Shown piece by piece: positions 7,083-10,370 of a stretch of DNA of 10,370 nucleotides. The position numbers and the translations under genes were made by a program. The notes below the pieces were generated by a model. That model was given only the letters and a program-made list of their open reading frames with translations, was not told the DNA's origin and did not search any database. Each line of letters begins with the position of its first letter. The stretch's first letter is position 1. The stretch comes from Patescibacteria group bacterium (GTDB taxonomy: Bacteria > Patescibacteriota > Minisyncoccia > UBA9983). The stretch lies in the NCBI GenBank assembly GCA_018901555.1, contig JAHIER010000054.1, positions 1-10,370 of the forward strand, in the 5' to 3' direction.

Positions 7083-8570
7083 CTAATCAAAGTAGGTTTC
7101 AACAAATTCCTTGCGTAATTCCTCCCATTTTGTATTTCCTTTAGAAGTAAACTTCTCTGCTTTTTTTATTTCCGGCCATCTTTCCTTGGGAAATTTAACA
7201 TACATGGCAAATACCCGTTTCAAGGCATTTATTTTTTCTTTGGGAAATTGAGGCATGTTTAAAACTGAATCTTCATAAGTGCCGTGACAAATGACATTTT
7301 TATCCATATAACCTTTCTGCACGGCATATTCTCTCAATTCTGACCCGTAAAAAGGAGCAAAGGTAGAACAATTTGTTGTGTCAGACTGCAATTGCCTGTT
7401 TAATTCAACTGTGTCCATAAACAGCTCGGGCGTCTCATCCGGCAATCCAATTATATTAAAAGTGCTGAATGGAACACCGACAGAAACTGGAATTTTCAAT
7501 TTTTCTATTGCCTCTTGATTGGAAAACATTTTCTTTAACATTTTTTTTCTGAATTCCTCATTGCCTTGCTCAATTCCCACAGCCAACCGGTGCAAACCGA
7601 CATTTTTTAATTTTTTTAATCTGTCCTCAGTCATTGTTTCAATTCGAGTCTGAATAAAAAATGGCAGCTTGAATTCGGAATACATTTCGCAAAATTCATC
7701 AATTTCTTCATCAGTCATTGCCAAAAAAGTGTCTGCCCAAAAAAACATGTATTCCGCTTTCCATTTTTCAATATAATTCACAATTTCTTCGCGCACTCGG
7801 TCCATTGATTTTTTTCTAAAAAAAACTTTTCCAATTTGCGCATACATTTTATTTTGAGCGGGCGAGTTGCAATAAGTGCAGGTAAACGGGCATCCTCTGT
7901 GTGTCTCAACAGAAATCATCCTGTATAATTTTCCGGACATAGGCCTATAAAGACGCCAGTCTTCAAAAAGACCGATGTCAAAATCAGTGGGATTTTTATT
8001 TATATCAACAGGACATCTTATAGGATTACGAATTATATTATTGTCTTTATCTTTAACCCATGTTCCTTTCAAATCTCTAAAATCTTTTCCCTCTTTCATT
8101 CTTTGGCACAATTCAAGTAATGTTTCTTCTCCTTCACCAATGCAAACCATATCAATTTCTTTAAAACTAAGCGCTCTTTCAGGAGCAAAAGTGGCAAAAA
8201 CTCCACCCAAAATTACTGGCGTCTTTAAATCTTTTACTCTCCTTAACATATCAATCCCCAGTAAAAATGTGCTTTCGGTGGCAGAAACAGCTATAAGATC
8301 AGGATTAAACTTGTTTATTTTTTTATTCAAATCCCCGGTCAAATCTTCTTTGCCCTCAACATTAATATGTTCTGATATTTTTACTGTAAGCAGTTCTTCT
8401 CTTTTTTCATCACTATATTTTTTATCTTCAAATTCATAGCCAGTTGAATCAAAAAGATCAGTCTTAAAATCATGATGCTTTAATATAGAAGAGAGTAAAG
8501 TTATACTTGGCGGAACCGTACTTTCGCGTCTTAAATTAGGATAAAGAAAAAGAATCTTAAAATCATTCAT
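7083..8570 (-). CDS. Radical SAM protein with N-terminal B12-binding-type domain
   Basis: The 495 residues have the BchE/methyltransferase-like layout. An N-terminal Rossmann-type cobalamin-binding-like domain (about 1-165) contains TPVILGGVFATFAPERAL (117-134) and IGEGEETLLEL (144-154). The radical SAM core follows, with its 4Fe-4S cysteines in CPFTCTYC (C227, C231, C234), then a TIM-barrel half with GLPDETPE. The cobalamin-ligand motif DxHxxG is not seen, as in many members, so base-off binding cannot be inferred. Such enzymes perform methylations or ring rearrangements on unactivated carbons. The gene is a single-gene unit with its own candidate promoter and terminator. There is no Shine-Dalgarno and no alternative Met nearby, so ATG 8570 is the only sensible start. 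Substrate is unknown; a modified lipid or sugar would fit the neighbours. Confidence 0.88.
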   Translation of the reverse strand: MNDFKILFLYPNLRRESTVPPSITLLSSILKHHDFKTDLFDSTGYEFEDKKYSDEKREELLTVKISEHINVEGKEDLTGDLNKKINKFNPDLIAVSATESTFLLGIDMLRRVKDLKTPVILGGVFATFAPERALSFKEIDMVCIGEGEETLLELCQRMKEGKDFRDLKGTWVKDKDNNIIRNPIRCPVDINKNPTDFDIGLFEDWRLYRPMSGKLYRMISVETHRGCPFTCTYCNSPAQNKMYAQIGKVFFRKKSMDRVREEIVNYIEKWKAEYMFFWADTFLAMTDEEIDEFCEMYSEFKLPFFIQTRIETMTEDRLKKLKNVGLHRLAVGIEQGNEEFRKKMLKKMFSNQEAIEKLKIPVSVGVPFSTFNIIGLPDETPELFMDTVELNRQLQSDTTNCSTFAPFYGSELREYAVQKGYMDKNVICHGTYEDSVLNMPQFPKEKINALKRVFAMYVKFPKERWPEIKKAEKFTSKGNTKWEELRKEFVETYFD

Positions 8571-8578
8571 AAATTATA

Positions 8579-8607
8579 AATATATCAAAAATAAATAAAT
8601 AAATCAA
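8579..8607 (-). promoter_or_regulatory. Candidate promoter of the radical SAM gene
   Basis: TTGATT (8607-8602) is followed by 17 bases and then TATATT (8584-8579) on the minus strand. The predicted start lies within about five bases of ATG 8570, so the leader would be almost absent. The sequence is very AT-rich, so a chance match is a real possibility. Confidence 0.4.
8589..8604. repeat. Four tandem AAAT (ATTT) units in the promoter spacer
   Basis: Four exact four-base units lie end to end between the candidate -35 and -10 of the radical SAM gene, reaching into the -35. A change of one unit would alter the spacer from 17 to 13 or 21 bases. With only four copies it may be plain low complexity. 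Confidence 0.7.
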
Positions 8608-8612
8608 TTTTT

Positions 8613-8645
8613 AAAAAACAAACCCCCTTTTAAAAAAAGGGGGTT
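8613..8645 (-). terminator. Intrinsic terminator of the GT-B-like gene at 8653-9696
   Basis: The perfect 11-base inverted repeat AACCCCCTTTT/AAAAGGGGGTT (8621-8631 and 8635-8645) has a three-base loop. On the minus strand it begins seven bases after the TAG, and a T-rich tract (8622-8613, with one G) follows. It separates this unit from the radical SAM gene. Confidence 0.92.
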
Positions 8646-8652
8646 ATAAAAA

Positions 8653-9696
8653 CTAAAGAGGTAAAAATTTTTTCAAAGAAGAAATAATTATCTCGAGAGA
8701 CTTGCCTTTTTCTTTTGGCATGGGGAAAATTCTTTCCTGAATTTCTCTCATGGAAGAATAACCCTTGCCAAGAAGATTAAGAATATTATTTCTTAATGCT
8801 TCTGAACCAGAAATTACAGCTTTACTTATACCCAACTCGCAAGGTTCCCAGGAATAACAACCTGTTGATTCTTTTAATCTTTCCATGGCCACACTGGTAA
8901 AATAATCAATCACCGGTTTTCTTTGACAAGCAGCCTCAATACCAATTGTAGAGGCCGACTGGACAACAATATTACAGCCTGAAACAATCTGCGAAGAGCT
9001 TGGGGAATTCTTAGTAATCATGACAGGGACTTTACTAAATTTTACCAAATCAACATAAAAATTAGGATCGTTCAAATCTCCCGGATGCATAGCTAAGATA
9101 ATTTTAAACTTTTCAGAATTACTGCCAAAATTAAAAAGATTAACCGCATCAATTACCCCGCCCCAATGAAGAACATTGACAATAAAGTTTTTTCCACCAG
9201 GACACAAAATTATTTTTTCATCATCATTTACGCCGATTTGTCTCCGAATATCTCTATAGCTTATTTGCGGAAAGAAAAAATCTTCCCATATTGGATTACC
9301 AGAAATAATAATCTCAGAATTAGGAAAATTCAATTTTGCTTTTTTTTCTTCGTCTTTGTTAATTACAAAAAGAAATCTCGCAATGTTTTTCAAGGCAGAA
9401 AACCATGGCCGACCAATAACATTATAAGTGTCAGCAAAAAATCCAAATGGCTTTTTTACATCAAAAGCAATCAGTCCTGCTAAAATTTCTTCGCGTGTCA
9501 ATTCTTCTGAAGACGACATTCCTAAAAGCACGATGTCCGCGGTCTTGATATTTCTTTCAATCTCTTTCATTGACTCGTTAATAGACTTGCCAAACCCTAA
9601 AAAACTTGTAATTGAAATTTCTGATTCGTACCTTTTCTGAATCTTTTTTAACGCCATGCTTGGCGCCATATCTCTTGCAACCATTACCAGTCTCAT
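8653..9696 (-). CDS. GT-B-fold glycosyltransferase-like protein
   Basis: This 347-residue protein has no signal peptide. The N-terminal half alternates strands and helices (MRLVMVARDM at the start, TADIVLLGM at 52-60). The C-terminal half has GT-B nucleotide-binding features: SGNPIWEDFF (132-141), LCPGGKN (164-170), AMHPGD (202-207) and QSASTIGIE (246-254), followed by RKPVIDYF. This order (SGNP, HP, Ser/Thr loop then Glu) recalls LpxB, UDP-GlcNAc 2-epimerase and CDP-glycerol transferase folds, and it loosely parallels the two GT-B proteins of the leftward operon. I start at ATG 9696, not at the in-frame ATG 9720, because a full AAAAGGAGGT lies seven bases upstream of 9696. It has its own promoter and terminator, so it is a single-gene unit. 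A sugar-transfer or sugar-nucleotide role is likely; the exact reaction is not recognised. Confidence 0.68.
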   Translation of the reverse strand: MRLVMVARDMAPSMALKKIQKRYESEISITSFLGFGKSINESMKEIERNIKTADIVLLGMSSSEELTREEILAGLIAFDVKKPFGFFADTYNVIGRPWFSALKNIARFLFVINKDEEKKAKLNFPNSEIIISGNPIWEDFFFPQISYRDIRRQIGVNDDEKIILCPGGKNFIVNVLHWGGVIDAVNLFNFGSNSEKFKIILAMHPGDLNDPNFYVDLVKFSKVPVMITKNSPSSSQIVSGCNIVVQSASTIGIEAACQRKPVIDYFTSVAMERLKESTGCYSWEPCELGISKAVISGSEALRNNILNLLGKGYSSMREIQERIFPMPKEKGKSLEIIISSLKKFLPL

Positions 9697-9702
9697 CTTT
9701 TT

Positions 9703-9712
9703 ACCTCCTTTT
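9703..9712 (-). promoter_or_regulatory. Strong Shine-Dalgarno that decides the start at 9696
   Basis: AAAAGGAGGT on the minus strand ends six bases before ATG 9696, with GGAGG seven bases away. It is the only consensus ribosome binding site in the window, and it rules out the upstream in-frame ATG at 9720. Confidence 0.9.
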
Positions 9713-9721
9713 ATTTTCAAA

Positions 9722-9738
9722 AGCCGTTAAAAACGGCT
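9722..9738 (-). promoter_or_regulatory. Leader hairpin upstream of the GT-B-like gene
   Basis: AGCCGTT/AACGGCT forms a perfect seven-base stem with a three-base loop, inside the predicted leader of about 50 bases and nine bases before the Shine-Dalgarno. The following TTTTGAAAAT on the minus strand is a poor U-tract. It could be a weak terminator of the FkbM gene, an attenuator or an mRNA-stabilising stem. Confidence 0.6.
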
Positions 9739-9754
9739 GTTCTAACTGCCTTAA

Positions 9755-9783
9755 TTTGTAGCATTTTTAGATAGTTTTGTCAA
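9755..9783 (-). promoter_or_regulatory. Predicted sigma70-type promoter of the GT-B-like gene
   Basis: A consensus TTGACA (9783-9778) is followed by 17 bases ending in an extended -10 TGC and then TACAAA (9760-9755), a four-of-six match. The expected start is near 9748, giving a leader of about 50 bases with the hairpin and Shine-Dalgarno. The -35 begins one base after the FkbM stop codon. Confidence 0.66.
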
Positions 9784-9784
9784 C

Positions 9785-10370
9785 CTAAGATTTTTGGGCA
9801 AAGATATTGATTAATTTTTTTCCTTCGCCAAATTCATTAAGCTTGAATCCTAAATCTTTTAAATCATTTTTATATTTTTCTGGAGAATAGCCGGCCTTTT
9901 TTATGGCTTCAGGATAAAATTCTGTAATAATTGATATTTTATCATTATTTTTTATTATATTTTTCATTCCTTCAAGAACAACTGGCTCAAAACCTTCAAC
10001 ATCTATTTTTATTACATCAATTTTTTTGTCTTTTAAGAATTCATCTAAAATAACGGTTTCTACTTCTACAAACTTATTATCGTTTTTAGCAACTAAACTA
10101 TGAGCGCATAGATTATCTGGCTCAAGATATAATCTAGCCTTGCCAGATTTATTAGAAACAGCCTTGTTAACTGCAATAATATTTTTATAATTATTAGCTT
10201 TTATATTTTTTTCTAAAAGATTGAAATTGTCCGGATCCGGCTCAAACGCGTAAACTTGGCCTTGATCCCCCACTAACTTGGCAGAAACCAAAGAAAAATA
10301 ACCTATATTCGCTCCTATATCAACAAAAATCATTCCCGGCTTTAAAATTTTTTTCAGTAAATCAATTTCA
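9785..10370 (-). CDS. FkbM-family methyltransferase, 5' end outside the window
   Basis: The minus frame is open to the right edge, giving 194 residues. The internal Met at 10333 is not the true start: the residues before it (LKPGMIFVDIGANIG) form the conserved lead-in to SAM motif I of the family. Seen directly: VDIGANIGYFSL, AFEPDPDNF with its acidic SAM-ribose contact, and the hallmark IKIDVEGFE followed by LEGM. FkbM-type enzymes O-methylate sugars or other natural-product hydroxyls and are common in surface glycan loci. The gene ends in TAG immediately before the promoter of the next leftward gene, and no strong terminator separates them. Substrate is unknown; a sugar hydroxyl is the usual guess for this context. 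Confidence 0.93.
   Translation of the reverse strand, partial: EIDLLKKILKPGMIFVDIGANIGYFSLVSAKLVGDQGQVYAFEPDPDNFNLLEKNIKANNYKNIIAVNKAVSNKSGKARLYLEPDNLCAHSLVAKNDNKFVEVETVILDEFLKDKKIDVIKIDVEGFEPVVLEGMKNIIKNNDKISIITEFYPEAIKKAGYSPEKYKNDLKDLGFKLNEFGEGKKLINIFAQKS

Noticed and set aside
7975..8439. Antisense open frame of 154 codons on the plus strand
   Set aside because: It lies wholly inside the radical SAM gene, whose motifs are clear. Its translation has no recognisable domain and no ribosome site.
8573..8578. Perfect TATAAT just before the radical SAM start codon
   Set aside because: Transcription from it would begin inside the coding region, and no -35-like hexamer lies at the right distance. 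The TATATT six bases upstream fits better.
1..10370. Use of TGA as a sense codon, suggested by the absence of TGA stops
   Set aside because: All genes are full length under the standard code with no in-frame TGA, glycine is encoded by GGN, and seven stops are too few to judge.
1..10370. Defence system, CRISPR array, toxin-antitoxin pair or mobile element
   Set aside because: Every gene is explained by surface-glycan or modification enzyme families. No spaced direct repeats, transposase or recombinase was seen.

Overview
The window is AT-rich, densely packed bacterial DNA. It carries eight protein-coding genes, seven on the minus strand and one on the plus strand, and two of them run off the window ends. 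No stretch over 300 bases lacks a gene; the longest gap is about 90 bases. I see no RNA gene, insertion sequence, CRISPR array or phage gene. High AT content, very short leaders, scarce Shine-Dalgarno sites and this mix of surface-sugar enzymes suggest a candidate-phyla-radiation (Patescibacteria) type bacterium. That assignment is inference, as no marker gene is present. The standard code fits: all frames are intact, and the seven stops in view are TAA or TAG.

Reading down the minus strand, the right edge holds the 3' part of an FkbM-family methyltransferase (9785-10370). Next is a self-contained unit with a consensus-like promoter, a leader hairpin, a strong Shine-Dalgarno, a GT-B-fold glycosyltransferase-like gene (8653-9696) and an intrinsic terminator (8613-8645). 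A second single-gene unit follows: an AT-rich promoter, a B12-binding-type radical SAM protein (7083-8570) and another intrinsic terminator (7048-7082). A zinc-ribbon plus class I methyltransferase gene (6194-7057) lies on the plus strand and converges on that terminator.

From 6127 leftward runs an operon of at least five genes with overlaps or very short gaps: two tandem paralogous GT-B transferase-like proteins, a glutamine-dependent asparagine-synthase-type amidotransferase, a CMP-sugar (acylneuraminate-type) cytidylyltransferase, and a D-2-hydroxyacid dehydrogenase that continues past position 1. Together this looks like part of a surface glycan locus. The cytidylyltransferase would make a CMP-activated acidic sugar, the GT-B proteins could transfer nucleotide-activated groups, the amidotransferase could amidate a sugar acid, and the methyltransferases and radical SAM enzyme could decorate the product. 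Substrates are not readable from the sequence.

The most notable non-coding structure is the 66-base divergent region 6128-6193. Two back-to-back sigma70-like promoters there share an overlapping -35 inside a near-palindrome, and each predicted transcription start falls on or next to its start codon, which predicts leaderless mRNAs in both directions.
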